Assembly (NCBI GenBank): GCA_951230915.1
Contig: OX579636.1
Coordinates: 10,059,001-10,123,000 of the forward strand
From: Antitrichia curtipendula
Taxonomy: Eukaryota > Streptophyta > Bryopsida > Hypnales > Leucodontaceae
Direction: 5' to 3'
Length of the DNA stretch: 64,000 nt
A program made the position numbers and the translations under genes. Position 1 is the first letter of the stretch, and each line of letters starts with the position of its first letter. A model generated the notes under the pieces. It searched no databases and was not told the DNA's origin. It saw only the letters and a program-made list of their open reading frames with translations. Below, in pieces: positions 42,080 to 53,720 of the stretch.

Positions 42080-42988
42080 GTAGTTTTGTTTTTCTTTCAC
42101 AAGCAACTCAAAATTGCCATTTCTATTGCAAAGAGCATAAAACTTTAAAAACTATTTTAGTGCAAATCTAATTGTGGGATCTTGCACTAGATTAGTATAA
42201 GAATGTGAGGAATAAATTTCAGAAACTTGGACAGCATAAATTGAAAGATATTTGCACTTAAAGTGAAGAAAACAAATTTTTTTACACCTTGCTTGACTAG
42301 ATTCTTTGACTTTAAATCTTCTTAACTTATAATTTTTGCACTATTAATTTTGATTTTCTAATTTTTTCTCTTGAAGAATTGATTTGAAAATCTCATAAAC
42401 AAAATTCAACAAAAAAATACTTAATTTTCACCCATTAAATTTTTTATTAAGTAGAAGTACCTTCAAGATTCAAAGAATAACTAAATTGTTAATAGCTCTA
42501 AGATGGAATTGAAATACAATAATCCAATGATGAGGTTTTTCTAGCAAGCAAATTTAACCATGTCTAACAATTTTTTTGAAAAATTGTAAAAATTGCATTA
42601 AAAAATGAATTCTATAAGTTGATTTATCAAAAAGATGTTTAGATTACTTAAAAAACAAAATTGTCCATATCTTTCTCATCACTAGTCCATATACAATGAA
42701 TCAAAGCTTCAGATGTAGACAAAAATATTGTTTTTGAGGAAAAAATTGAAAATTGAAAATTTTATTTTTATTTTTTGGAAATGCCCCTCAAGTTAGTTCT
42801 TGAACTTAGGATGGCATCACTTTTGTTTTGGGGCACTAATTGAAAAAATTATATATATAATTAGAAAGCTAAATTGATTTCCTATCTCAAAAAAAAATTT
42901 CAAAAAATCATGTCAAAAATTAAAATCACACAAGCCTATCCAAAATCCCAAGAGTCCCTCGTAAAAACTTTGGGACTTTAGGGGTTAA
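42080..42988 (+). mobile_element. TTAA MITE, family B, left end lost
   Basis: The B body starts at about CAAGCAACTCAAAATTGCC and contains TAATTGTGGGATCTTGCACT, AAATTGAAAGATATTTGCAC and the later B blocks. The right end is TTGGGACTTTAGGGGTTAA (TTAA 42985-42988). Upstream, 41958-42080 is another repeat fragment related to about 27525. Confidence 0.8.
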
Positions 42989-44169
42989 GGTCAATTGTTT
43001 AAATTATTTATATATTTTTTTCCAAATGAATTTTAAAGATTCAACTTCAAAAAAAATTCAATAGTAAAATTTATATCTTAAATATTAAAAAAAATTCTAT
43101 GATTGGTCAAAATTGCAATTTGAATTGATTTGTAAGAAAAAGAACAAGATTTTATTATAAAACATTAACAATTTCTCCAAATAGTAAGCTTTGCAGCACT
43201 ACAATAATTTAAATATTTTTTGTTTGATAATAGAATATAAGTTTTGAATATAAAAGTAGAAAAACAACTCAATCCAGATTGACTAGAATAAACCAGATTG
43301 ACTAGAATAAATAATTTTTGAATTTTTTGAATTTTTTTCCGAAAATGCTATTTAAATTTTGGCAACAACCAATAAGAATTTAGATTTAAAAAAGACTAAA
43401 CAACTTAGATAAATAATAATAATTGTTTGTAAATAATATTTTATTTTATTTTATAAAAAAACAACTAGGATGTTTTTAAATTATTCTGAAATGCCATCAA
43501 ACAATTATTTGAAATCTATAACTTAATCTAGTTCTACAAACAAGTTGAATAAATAAATTTAAAAAAAATTCATTGTGATACCAATAATTTGTGACCAAAC
43601 ATTGTCAAAAAAAATGTTGAAAATAATCGCATCCATGGGAGAAGGGTAGTCTAACTGAAGCTTGAACCCTCAAAGTCACTAATGAAAAACAAACAATATA
43701 ACATTATGAAGCACATTTATAGTGGACATTTGATATTATTATCTATTGTTCTATGTATTTATTATAATTGAAAAAATAGCTATTAATCAATATAATCAAT
43801 ATGATATCTATAATTGGCAAGCATTAGTCTCTTATACCTTCTTTGATACCCTCCCCACGTTTGATGAAACCTTTATCAGATATGTAATACAATCATCAGT
43901 CTCATTAGTTCCAAATTGGTTCTTCGTTAAGTTTGAAGTATTTGTTCAAATAGTAGACCTATTATGATTGACTAAAATCATATGCTAGAGATTGGCCAAG
44001 ATACAATCGAAGGTATTCACATTTATAAGGTTGGTGCACTTATAAAGTCCTATGCAACTTTAGAGACTATGGTTGTCAAATATTAAACTATGTATATTGT
44101 AGTTGGCAAGAAAAAATCATTAGTTAAAACCTTTGATAGTTACCATATTGCTAATTTTGTTTTTTGATA
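42989..44169. other. AT-rich spacer with a 19-bp tandem duplication
   Basis: CCAGATTGACTAGAATAAA is present twice in tandem (43274-43292 and 43293-43311). No coding sequence is recognised; the frame at 43746-43967 has no motif. Confidence 0.4.
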
Positions 44170-44960
44170 GGTACATTTCTTGGTCTTTTTGGCTCCACAT
44201 ATCTCTTTGGATCTATCTTAGCTTTCTAGTTGTTCCTTCGTCTCTTGTTTGGTCTTATGTTTTTTTAAGGCTTTCTTGTCCGGTTGTCTTTCTATGTTTT
44301 GATCTTCTTTGACCCCTTGTTGCTTTTGACCTTCTTATCTTCTTCTATTCCTTTGTTTCTTCTTGTATCTCTTTTCTTTTTTGGCTCTACACATTTCTTG
44401 GGATCTATCTTAATTTTCTATTGGTTCTATTGTATCTATTTAGTCTCATGTCTATTGAGGATTTTCTTGTCCGTTTGTCCTTCTATGTTTTTATCTTCTT
44501 CAATATTTTTTTTTTTTATTTCTTTCACTCTGAATATCTTTTAATAAGTTTTGTCACCTATCTTTTTTGATCTTATATTCTTTTGTCCATTTGAAAGTTC
44601 TTTATCTATTTGTCCTTCTATGTTTTGATCTTCTTTGATCCTTGTCTCTTTTGATGTTTTTTGTTCTCCATCTCTTTTTTAACTTATTACATCATTTTGT
44701 CTCATCTTGTGCCTCTTGTCTTTTTCAATTTGCTTTGGACCTCTTATTTAACCTTGACCTACTCTGGTATTTCTTTTTATCTTTTTCATCCGTCTCTCTT
44801 TTCAATATTTTTTGTTACTTGTTTCTTTTTATCTTCTTATTCTCTTATATTTCTTTGTCTCCTTTTGTGGCTCTTGTATTTTTCAATTGTTTTGGACCCT
44901 TTAATCAACCTTGACCTCCCAGAAAGGACCTTTAATCAACCTTGATCTCCCAAAAAGGCC
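44170..44960 (+). repeat. Pyrimidine-rich degenerate tandem repeats
   Basis: About 800 bp in which the plus strand is almost all T and C. It contains degenerate repeat units: the motif TGTCCTTCTATGTTTTGATC (with variants) recurs at about 44285, 44476 and 44611, and GGATCTATCTTA recurs about 190 bases apart. A second unit (TTTTTCAATTTG...TTGGACC...ACCTTGACCT) recurs 158 bases apart at 44721 and 44879. A short exact doublet around CTTTAATCAACCTTGA lies at 44901-44950. The hydrophobic frames here come from this strand bias, not from genes. Confidence 0.75.
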
Positions 44961-46399
44961 CTTTATAAAAGAAACAATACATTTTTTTCAAAATTTTAAG
45001 CATATAATATGTAACGCACATATTAGTAGGGAATAAAAAAAGATTTTTTGAATATCTTATACATAGGCTCATTATTTGAGCTATTTTTTATTTTTGCTAC
45101 TTTTGAAGCTACATATACAATATTCTAAAAGTGCCTCAAAAAATGACTTTTTAAGTTGTTAATTTTAATTCTAATTACTATTGAGAAAAAATATTAATAA
45201 TAATTAAAGTTGCAAATAACAAGTTCAAAAAAAAAAAAGTATAAAAACATTAAAAAAAAATCGCTATGTACATTTAGGCTAAAATCTCTCAAAGAAGTGG
45301 AGCACTTTTTCCTTTTGTGTACCCAATGTAATATTTGAACCAAAAATAGTGCAAGATCTTGGTAGTTTAGACTTTGGATGTGTAGACAATCAAGAATAAT
45401 AAGATTGACGAGAGAGAGTCAAATTCTGAAATTTTATTTGAAGAAAGTTTTGAAAAGGTGACTATACATGAATTGAAGGAAATAACTTACAAGAACCGTG
45501 GTGGCGAGCAAAGTGTCTCCAAGATGGATTAGCGAGGGACTTATGTGGATTGGCGTACAGATCATTTTAAGAAGCACTTGTACACTTTGTTGTGTTTTTC
45601 AATTCTAAAAAATTGGTACTATTAGTATTGTTACTATATTTGAATATTATATCCTAGTTGAGTCATAATATGTAGATGGTCTTATCCTCCTTAATTTTCT
45701 ATAGATTACACACTTGTCTCTTTTCCATTTGTCCGCATAAACAAATGAAATTCATTTTTCATCATTCTTCCTTTTAGAGCCATCTATGGTGTGGTGGGCC
45801 CAATTGAGTACATTATTTTACTTAGAACTACTAACACTCTATTACTATTGTTGTAGAACAATTATAAATTCTATAGGTCCAAACAAGATAAAAGTATTCT
45901 CAAGAAGGACTTTGATTTGTGGGTCTCAGAGGCATGTTTATAATATGGGCTCCTAAATGTAACAAAAAAAATTATAATTATAATTTTTTTATTTAGTTAC
46001 TTTTAAATATAAGTTTTGTAAGAAACCATTATATCAGAGACCTAGTCATTTCATCAAGTAAAACTTTATTATTACTTTCTATAATATCAAAAGCAACAAG
46101 AATATAAACAATAGCTCTATAATTCAACTAAAGTATAAGAAAGTTAAAAGTCTATTTATTTTATTTTATAAAGTTTTATTACTTGTATGTCATTTAGGGC
46201 TAGATTTGCTAAAGGTATATTGTTTTCATAAAAAAATTGCATGTGAATGCCAACATTTTAAACCTATTTTTGAAGATCTTCAAAATCTCAAAATAAAATG
46301 GGGAATTAAAAATTTGAAAAATATCGATGATGTTGACAACATAGTGCCAAGAACTAGTACTTTTCTACTTAGGCACATTATAAATGTGAAAACTTAATT
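44961..46399. other. AT-rich spacer
   Basis: No confirmed gene. A less AT-rich patch at about 45360-45580 (GGTGGCGAGCAAAGTGTCTC) looks like a decayed insertion, with no family recognised. Confidence 0.3.
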
Positions 46400-46830
46400 T
46401 TTTAATAGTATTTCTATTTAAGTACTATTTTTCTTGCACAAAACTAGTATGAAATACTGTGGAAGAAATTTTTTGAAATTTGACTATGTAGGTTGCAAGA
46501 TATTAGAGTTATAGAAAAATAAAAACTTTGCACTTTACTAAATTAGATTGTAAGGCTTTGAATCTTTCTAAATTAATTTTTTGCAAAAAGGATTTTAATT
46601 TAAAATTATTTATATTGAAAATTTGAATTGAGGTTTATTGAATAAACAAAAACAAAAACAACATGATATTTGGTCTTTAAAGTTTTATTACATAGAAGTA
46701 GGAACAAGATAGAAGGAAATAAATAAATTGTAATAGTTCTATGATGAAATTGAAATGCACTAATTTAAATAATGAGATTGTTATAGCAAGCGAACTAAAC
46801 CATGTAGAATTTTTTTTTAAATTGTAAAAA

Positions 46831-47175
46831 TTAACCTTTAAATGTCCAAGGCCTTCTTTGATTTTTTTGGAATTTGCATTAGATTGAATAAAGAGATAAC
46901 ATTTCGATAAGTTTTATTAATTTAAAAAAAAATTGTAAGTATGCAAATTCAAATTAGACATGTTAAGAGATTACATGGGAAAAAAAATACAATAATATCA
47001 TTTATGGATTGAGAAATTATAATGTTTGATCATAAGGGTGTTAAAATTGTGAAAGTAGTTTGAATTCTTTTAGTCTTCTTTTTACATGTCAATTCTATGA
47101 AGATGGTCACCAAAAAAATATGAGGTTAAAAGCATAACATGCATAACTTTAGTCAAATGAATTCTTTGATTTCTT
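46831..47175 (+). mobile_element. TTAA MITE, family A, left portion, nested in B
   Basis: It begins TTAACCTTTAAATGTCCAAG at 46831 and follows the A order (TTGGAATTTGCATTAGATTG, AATTCAAATTAGACATGTTA, ATGGATTGAGAAATTATAAT, GGTCACCAAAAAAATATGAG). It stops before the A midpoint, where B sequence resumes. Confidence 0.72.
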
Positions 47176-47513
47176 CCAAAACAAGATTCTCTGTGATTTT
47201 CTCATCACTAGTCCAAATACAATGAATCATATCTTTTCTTGTAGAAAAAATAATTATTTGTTAAAAATTAAAAATTTGAAAACTAATTTGAATTTTGTGA
47301 TTTTTTGGCGACCTTAAGATTAGCATTTTGAACTTAGTGTGGCAAAACTTTTGCTCCACACTAAATAGTGAAATTGGGTTGTTTTAACAATTAGATGGTC
47401 TTTGCTAGAGAAGTTACCTCATGACTCATTGCAAGGGTTGCTATTATATGAGCATAGGAATGTGAGTCTATAAGCCTAGAATATTTACACCTATATTATA
47501 GAAATCCATTATG

Positions 47514-47515
<2 letters not shown>

Positions 47516-47561
<46 letters not shown>
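47516..47561. repeat. (AT)n microsatellite
   Basis: A perfect AT tract of about 45 nt inside element M. Confidence 0.95.
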
Positions 47562-47565
<4 letters not shown>

Positions 47566-47637
47566 CTCATATTATATGTGTTTACGATACATACATTTTC
47601 TGTAGTGTGTGATATCTATACTATAAGTATCTATATT

Positions 47638-47844
47638 CACTATAAGAACCCCGCGTTTTAAGTGGCGTTTTAAAATGTATTTTAGGTGACATCCATTGCA
47701 ACAAATCCATGTTTTTGTGTCAACATTGATGTTATGTTGGACATATTGTTGACATAAAAATATGGATTTGTTGCTTTGGACGTCACCTAAAATACGTTTA
47801 AACACATTACAAAACGCCACCTAAAAGATGGTTTTCTTACAATG
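47638..47844. mobile_element. CACTA-like palindromic MITE with ATT target duplication
   Basis: 207 bp, with termini CACTATAAGAACCCC and, in reverse complement, CATTGTAAGAAAACC, both followed by TTTTA(A/G)GTGGCGTTTT. The arms pair over nearly 90 bases (blocks TTAGGTGAC and CAACAAATCCAT on each side). ATT lies directly outside each end (47635-47637 and 47845-47847), a 3-bp target duplication as made by CACTA (En/Spm) transposases. It is nested in M, which is nested in B. Confidence 0.85.
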
Positions 47845-48254
47845 ATTGTAGGCTCAATACTCACAAGCATGCATTCTCGGGCTCACATACTAGCACCGTT
47901 GGACACATTGCTTGTCTAGATGGAAACACATGCAATTTTCTAAATCTGAGCCATGAACGAGTGCATCAACCCTTGCAACACACATGGTTCCTACATTACT
48001 ACATTCTTCTACAATAACTATACATATTAATATAGTGTAGAATGTCAAGAAATGAGTATGAGGCAACCTAATTTCACTATTTAGTGTAGAGCATAGATTG
48101 GAATAAAAATTATATTTCTATAAAGCCAATCTAATTTTCTATCTTGCCAATTTAAAAAAAAAAATCATGCTAATATTGAGATTATAGGATCCTACCCAAA
48201 TTTTCATTTGTCTTCCAAGAAGACACTTAATCCTTTAGAGTTAAAATGAAAACA

Positions 48255-48354
48255 AATTGTTATTTTTAATCTTGCATTCACTCTTATAAAATTTTACTTG
48301 ACTTCAAAGCTTTATTAACACTAAAATGTAGTGTGTTGGGCATTTAGAGGTTAA
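48255..48354 (+). mobile_element. TTAA MITE, family A, right-end fragment
   Basis: About 100 bp matching the A right end (TTTTACTTGACTTCAAAGC, GGGCATTTAGAGGTTAA). The closing TTAA is at 48351-48354, next to the B right end at 48244. Confidence 0.65.
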
Positions 48355-48521
48355 TTCCTTAATTAAAAGTTGTGGATTGAAGTTTTAGAATTTGGAACAA
48401 GTTTCTACAATGTCAGTTTTTACTTTGATTTTATATATTTCTTTTGAAGTTGTTGGAATGTATTAGCTTTAACAATATACGTATATTTTTACCAAACCTT
48501 GAGAATTTCTTTTGTATGGCT

Positions 48522-49145
48522 TTAACTCCTAAATGCCCAAGGCACGTTTTGAGCTTCTTGAAATTTGCTCTAAATTGAACAAAAAGACAACATTTTGATA
48601 AGTTCTATCAGTTTTTTTGAATTAGAACCGTACAAGTTCAAACTAGACTAGTTTTCCTATGTAGAGATCACATAGGAAAAGAAAACACAACAATATCATT
48701 TAAGGATTGAAAGATTATAATGTTTGATCATGAGTGTGTTAAAACTATGAAAATATTTCATCTCTCTTTTTGTATGTCAAATCTAAAAAATTAGTCCTCC
48801 AAAAAATATGAGGTTGAAGGGTCTAACATGCACAACCCCAATCAATATGTGGCTTCTCAAAATCTACTCTGTGAGTTTTTAAAATGAATTTCTAATGTGA
48901 TTTTTATCCAAAATCTATGTATTTAAGGCTTATTTCCAAGAGTCTCCGACACTTTGGAAAGTCTAGATTGCAATGGACACCCTTGCACAAAATCTTGAAT
49001 AGACAAATCGTAATCATTCATTTTCAAAATTGGATTTTTGATGTCAAAAGTATAAACTATTAAAAACAGCAACTTAGTTGGACCTTATTTAACTTCAAAA
49101 TATTTTTGACATGAGAATTTGGTGCCTCGGGCATTTAGGGGGTAA
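48522..49145 (+). mobile_element. TTAA MITE, family A, near-complete
   Basis: 624 bp, beginning TTAACTCCTAAATGCCCAAG and ending CTCGGGCATTTAGGGGGTAA. It has all A landmarks in order: GAGCTTCTTGAAATTTGCTC, GGATTGAAAGATTATAATGT, AATATGAGGTTGAAGGGTC, CAATATGTGGCTTCTC, AAAATCTTGAATAGACAAAT and TTATTTAACTTCAAAAT. Confidence 0.85.
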
Positions 49146-49558
49146 ATACAAAACAAGAAAATTCACACAACTATTAAAATTTGTATTTTAGTTTTTAGTT
49201 TAAAAATTGTCATTTTCTAGAATAGATAAAAAAATATCTTTAAGGAAAGTTATTATTTATTCCATGTGGTTTAGTGTTGTGAAAATATGAGACTATTCTA
49301 AAATCTTTTAGAAAAAATAACACATTAAATAACCCCTCAAATTCCTTGCAACCAAATTTTGGATCTTTTTTGGTTTTGGCAGGACATGAAGGTAATATAA
49401 TTCCTCCCTCCAGAATGGTATTTTTTATGAGCTTTCCAAAAATATAAATTTTTGTCAAATCATGTATGTGAAGGTCATAAATATTTTCATATAAATATAT
49501 AATGAGCTAGTGCTCAATTTCTGGGATTTTTTCCCTGAGGAGTTGCTAGGTGCATTCA
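49146..49558. other. AT-rich spacer
   Basis: Just over 400 bp with no recognised gene or element. Confidence 0.3.
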
Positions 49559-49685
49559 TTAGATGGGATTCAGCCATCGGGGAGGGCTGTGAGTTCTCCA
49601 GCCGAAACCCAGTCGAAATCCGCCAATACCTGCCGTTCCCCGCCTGTGCTGACCTGGCCAAGCGACTGCCAAGTCAGAGTTTTTG

Positions 49686-49719
<34 letters not shown>

Positions 49720-49878
49720 CTTTGTTTTTCATTTTAAGGACTTCAAATTTTATTTTATATTTTTGTGAAAAAAAAAAAATGCCGGCGCGTTCGATCATTG
49801 AACTTCGATGGGGTCCCGGGGAACAGGGCTGGGAACGACGCTGAAACGGCCCTCCAGCCCCCCGGAATCCCATCTAAT
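49559..49878. mobile_element. Element N, GC-rich inverted-repeat element with A-tracts
   Basis: About 320 bp, with ends ATTAGATGGGATTC and its inverted copy GAATCCCATCTAAT. The arms are GC-rich (CGGGGAGGGCTG on one side; GGCCCTCCAGCCCCCCG on the other) and strikingly unlike the neighbouring DNA. The centre is A-rich, with a 29-A run at 49686-49714 and a 12-A run at 49768-49779. GCAT borders both ends, which may be part of a target duplication. It could also be a retroposed sequence, given the A-tracts; the class is open. Confidence 0.6.
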
Positions 49879-50961
49879 GCATGTGGCTCAAAGTTGTGTA
49901 GGGGCAAAAGGGCAGCAAGCCAAAAGCACAAGTTTTGTTTTACACATATAATTTAGGGCTTACAAATTTTAAATTTTTTTTCCCAAGTGGTCCAACAAAT
50001 AGATATCTTCAAATTGACTTCTTGGATTTTTTATTTTTTATTTTTTTGAAACAAATGGATACTTCTTGGATTTGAATATTAGGTTTTGAAACGTATTGAA
50101 ATGCTTTTACAATTTTTAGGTGTTAAAGTAGTGGAATGAAAACATCCTACAAACAAATGCTACTCCCTTTGAATAATATTAGTATTTCTTTTGTGTTTTA
50201 CAGAATCAAAGGGAGTAAATCACTATTTCATGCTTATTCATTCAAATCTAAAAATTGGATAATATAAGATTAACCTAATTTAAAAGTCATTTCCAAAATT
50301 GACCAATCTAGGAAAAAAGTTCCCATTTTTTTTATGCAATTATAAGTGGAGAAGTTCATTGTGCAAAAACTTAAAAGAAGAATAACTTTCACAGTGTTCA
50401 AGCATTATAATCTCCTAGATTCTATGGAATAAGTGGCTGAAAAATTTCTGGCTTCTTCTCTAACAAGGTGACTTCAAGATCCTATGGTTACTATTCAAAA
50501 TTAATTGATTTTATTTTCATACGAGAAGTAGAGCTTTGACTATGTCAAAAACTGCATAATCTAGTAAAAATAAACTAAGGAACTTTAAAAATTAATGAAA
50601 CTCTTACAATTTCCAAAATAAAAAATAAACATTCAGTTTCAAGTACTCATACAATAGCTTCACCATTTGTATTTACATTTTTCAATCCAAATTAGACTTA
50701 TTAGAAATTTTGTTTCTATTTTGTATATCATAGATTTACACCTTACTTCACTTTGGATAACTTTTTGAACATCTATATAACGTATAGTAATTAGTGGATT
50801 ACATTTGTTAGGAGCAATACCTTGTTTAGTGATTTTGGAAAAGTTGCAATTTCAGAAAATTTGCAATTTATAATTTTGCAGTGGTAAATGCTTTTCACCT
50901 GCATTTTAGAGCCTATATGGTTGTGTGGGATGGTTAAATTGGATTGCCATGTGGTCATAAT
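49879..50961. other. AT-rich spacer, 1.1 kb
   Basis: No gene, RNA gene or element end is recognised. Confidence 0.3.
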
Positions 50962-52268
50962 TTAATCCCTAATGACCCAAGTGACCATTTTTTGGTCGCT
51001 ACACCTCTTTTTGGTAGCTACACCTCTTTTTTGAGCTACTCATTCTCAAATTTTGAATTTTTTAAAATCATTTTTTTTTCAAAAAATTGATTGCGTTATA
51101 AATCTAATGAAAATAATTTCATCAAATTTCAAGTTACACTTTGTCTTATGGAATTTTTAAAAATTGAATGGTATATTATAGTTTATAGCTCATGTTTTGA
51201 GGTTTAGTTTAGGTATAGACTAAAAGGTCAATCAACCAATGCAATTGTTGCCCACCTCAAAAAAGGTAGATCCAAAGAGCTCAAGGACAAGATAAGTGTG
51301 CCCATTCTTGTTTTTCTTACAAACATAACTCTCATTTCAGTGATCATTGTGCATTGCAAGCTCCATCAAAAATTGCAAAATGACTAGAATGTTCAATGTT
51401 GTGGAATTTTAGATGAACATTTTCATCTCTCTTGTCTTTCACCAAGGTTTGCTTCACACTATGGCCAACCAAGTTGAGAGGCCATGGGATTGAGTGGCCA
51501 AACTTTGTTGAGAGTCCAAAGAAGTGAGCAATAAAATATAGGAATTGGAGCCTTGGTTGGCCATAGTATAAAGCCTCCAAAGGCCAAGTCCAAAGTCCAA
51601 ATCTATGGCAATCGGAACTCCCACGGCCTCTCAACTTGGATGGCCAAAATGTAAAGCCTCCAAAGGCCAAGCCTAAACTCTTAGCAATGAACTTCCACCT
51701 ACCAATCTAACTGTTGAGATCCTGTCATAAGTTGATGGCCTCTCAGCCATGATTTGGGTCTCCATTTTTAGTCAATCCAAACTTAATTTGAGAGTCCGTT
51801 GCCATGTAGGCAATTTATTGCCACATAGGTAGTTAGAGGGTGATGGCCTTTGGACTTGTGCCTTCTAGTGTGAAGGGTCGAGAGTCCAAACTTTTGGTTT
51901 CTTAAAATTTGATTGGTGGAAACCCATGGCCTCTCAACCTTTGGCCATAGTGTGAAGTGGCCCTAAGCACAAAAGATCATCATTTCAAAGTATTATCACT
52001 AAGATTTGCTCCTTCAAAGTGCACTACCTTGTTTTTTCCATTGACCTCAGTGTAACTTTTAATTTATTAAATATCTACTAAACTGTGCGATTAAATAATT
52101 TTTTTTTGAAGTGCTCATTTTCAATGTAAACTCAATGTGAACTTTTTTGGAATCTTGTAGTTATATTCTATCCAATCTCAAGAATAAATGAGCAAACAAA
52201 CTGCTCAAGTTCTTGGCAATTTGGGCCCATTTTGAATGTATACCCCCCTTGGGTGTCATTAGGGGTTA
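50962..52268. mobile_element. TTAA MITE, family F, with a nested Harbinger-like MITE
   Basis: 1307 bp from TTAA 50962-50965 to TTAA 52265-52268. The inverted ends are TTAATCCCTAATGACCCAAG and, in reverse complement, TTAACCCCTAATGACACCCA. Element G1 (51447-51963) accounts for about 520 bp, leaving a core near 790 bp. A short repeat, TTTTTGGT(C/A)GCTACACCTC, follows the left end. Confidence 0.78.
51447..51963. mobile_element. Element G1, PIF/Harbinger-like MITE
   Basis: 517 bp with inverted ends GGTTTGCTTCACACTATGGC and, in reverse complement, GGGCCACTTCACACTATGGC. The repeats extend inward with CAA(C/A)...GTTGAGAGGCCATGGG. It is flanked by CAA on the left and TAA on the right, consistent with a 3-bp TAA duplication with one mutation. 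Internal copies of GAGAGTCCAAA and TAAAGCCTCCAAAGGCCAAG are repeated. No transposase is present. Confidence 0.75.
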
Positions 52269-52620
52269 AGTTAGGAGCCATGACTTTCATGGGTTGTTAT
52301 CCGTCATTTTGGTACTTTTACCCTCGGGCACAACGGGTTGTATATCCAATTCCCAAAACCAGTACGAATATTAACCATGCATCTACATCAGCTTGTCTAT
52401 ATTCTTTGTTTGCATGACCAACATGATATAGTGAATATTTTGGTTTTGACGGTGTCTTTGTATTGTTAAAGAGAGAAGGGTGGATCATGGAAATATGAGT
52501 GTATAGCTTCTTATGTATGTAGAGATCTAGAGTAGTTCGTATGGATGAATGAATTTGATGGGTTCGAGAATTCACAACCTAATGTTGGTGATTTTAGCAA
52601 ATTTTAGTATTAAGATTTAA

Positions 52621-53438
52621 TAAACTCCTAAAGTCCCAAGGTCATTATTTCATCCAAAAAACACTCACAATTGCCATTGTCAATGCAACCAACAAAGATT
52701 TCAAACATTTATTTTTTGGGCATGTACAATTGTAGAATCTTGCATTAGATTAGTATGAAAATGTTTGCAAGAAATTTCAGAATCTTTGACTAAATCAATC
52801 TCAAGGTATAAGCATTTAAAGTGAAGAAAACAAGTTTTATTGCTCCTAATTTGACTAGATATTTTGTCTTTGAATCCTCTTAACTTAAAACTTTTGTATC
52901 ACATATTGTGAACTTAAACTATTTTTTATTGAAGAATGGAGTTTGCGAGAGTTTTGAGGGAAAAAGAAGAAGTAATTTTTACTATTTTAAAAATTGTTAA
53001 TCCGAAGTAGACACAAAATTGAAGGAAAAACTAAATTGTTGATAGCTCTAAGATGAAATTGAAACATAGTAATCCTAATGGTGAGATTGTTTTAGATAGC
53101 AACTAAACCATGTCCAACTTTCTTTTATGAAAAATTGTTAGATCTGATATATTATTTTCTCAAGATTTTTTTAAGATTGCCTACAAAACAAGAAGCTTCA
53201 TAACTTTCACATTGCTAATCCAAATGGAATCAATAAAATCTTTCTACATTTACAAAAATAAAATCTATTCTAAGAAATGATAATAATTTTTAAATATATA
53301 TATTTTTTTCTCTTAGTAACTAATTGAAAAATATACTTTCAAAAGCCAATCAATTTTTTTATTTTATTTTCAAAAAACCTTGTCAAAAATTGAGGTTATA
53401 GATACCTACTGAGGGACTCTTGAAATTTTAGAGGTTAA
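52621..53438 (+). mobile_element. TTAA MITE, family B, decayed
   Basis: 818 bp. The left end is AAACTCCTAAAGTCCCAAGG (TTAA lost) and the right end is GAAATTTTAGAGGTTAA (TTAA 53435-53438). B landmarks: ACACTCACAATTGCC, TTGTAGAATCTTGCATTAG, TTGTCTTTGAATCC and ATTGAGGTTATAGATACCTA. Confidence 0.8.
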
Positions 53439-53468
53439 GTGACTTTGAATTCTCCATAGATTGAATTC

Positions 53469-53720
53469 ATATATATATATATATATATATATAATTCAAA
53501 AAATAATTTTGACTTTTTGTGATTTTTTGTGATTTTGGCTTATTGTGCCATAACTTTTTTCCCAGGCATAAATTGAAATAAAATATATATTCCCAAGATG
53601 CTTATACGTTTATCTAGCTTCACAAAAAGTTTCAAAAATTATAATGAATATTGAAACCGTATGAGCCTACTTGAAGTTGCATTTTGGTTCATGTAGGGCC
53701 AATGGGACTTTAGGGGTTAA
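53469..53720 (+). mobile_element. B right-end fragment preceded by an AT microsatellite
   Basis: An (AT)n run at 53469-53493 leads into the B right part (TGCCATAACTTTTTTCCCAG, AAATTGAAATAAAATATATA, CCTACTTGAAGTTG) and the end GGGACTTTAGGGGTTAA (TTAA 53717-53720). It lies 30 bases after the previous B element. Confidence 0.75.

Larger units (their letters stand above)
47352..48093. mobile_element. Element M, unclassified DNA transposon, nested in B
   Basis: 742 bp with inverted ends TGCTCCACACTAAATAGTGA and, in reverse complement, TGCTCTACACTAAATAGTGA, continuing to AATT(G/A)GGTTG. The inner left part (TTTTAACAATTAGATGGTC, GAAGTTACCTCATG) matches the small copy in intron 3 of the acetyltransferase gene. 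It carries its own nested CACTA-like palindrome and an AT microsatellite. The superfamily is not assigned. Confidence 0.75.
46400..48244 (+). mobile_element. TTAA MITE, family B, split by two insertions
   Basis: B sequence is found in three pieces: about 46400-46830 (ACTAGTATGAAATACTGTGG; GGTTGCAAGATATTAGAGTT), 47176-47351 (TTTTCTCATCACTAGTCC; GGCAAAACTTTTGCTCC) and 48094-48244 (ATTGGAATAAAAATTATAT; GATTATAGGATCCTACCC; TTTAGAGTTAA). The gaps hold an A fragment and an M element. The pieces read in the correct B order. Confidence 0.75.

Noticed and set aside
44284..44945. Three hydrophobic frames of 86-94 codons that look like membrane proteins
   Set aside because: They arise from a homopyrimidine strand (Phe, Leu, Ser codons) with tandem repeats, not from selection for protein.
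49686..49714. 29-A run as the poly(A) tail of a processed pseudogene
   Set aside because: It is inside an inverted-repeat element and no flanking direct repeat is placed as expected for retroposition.
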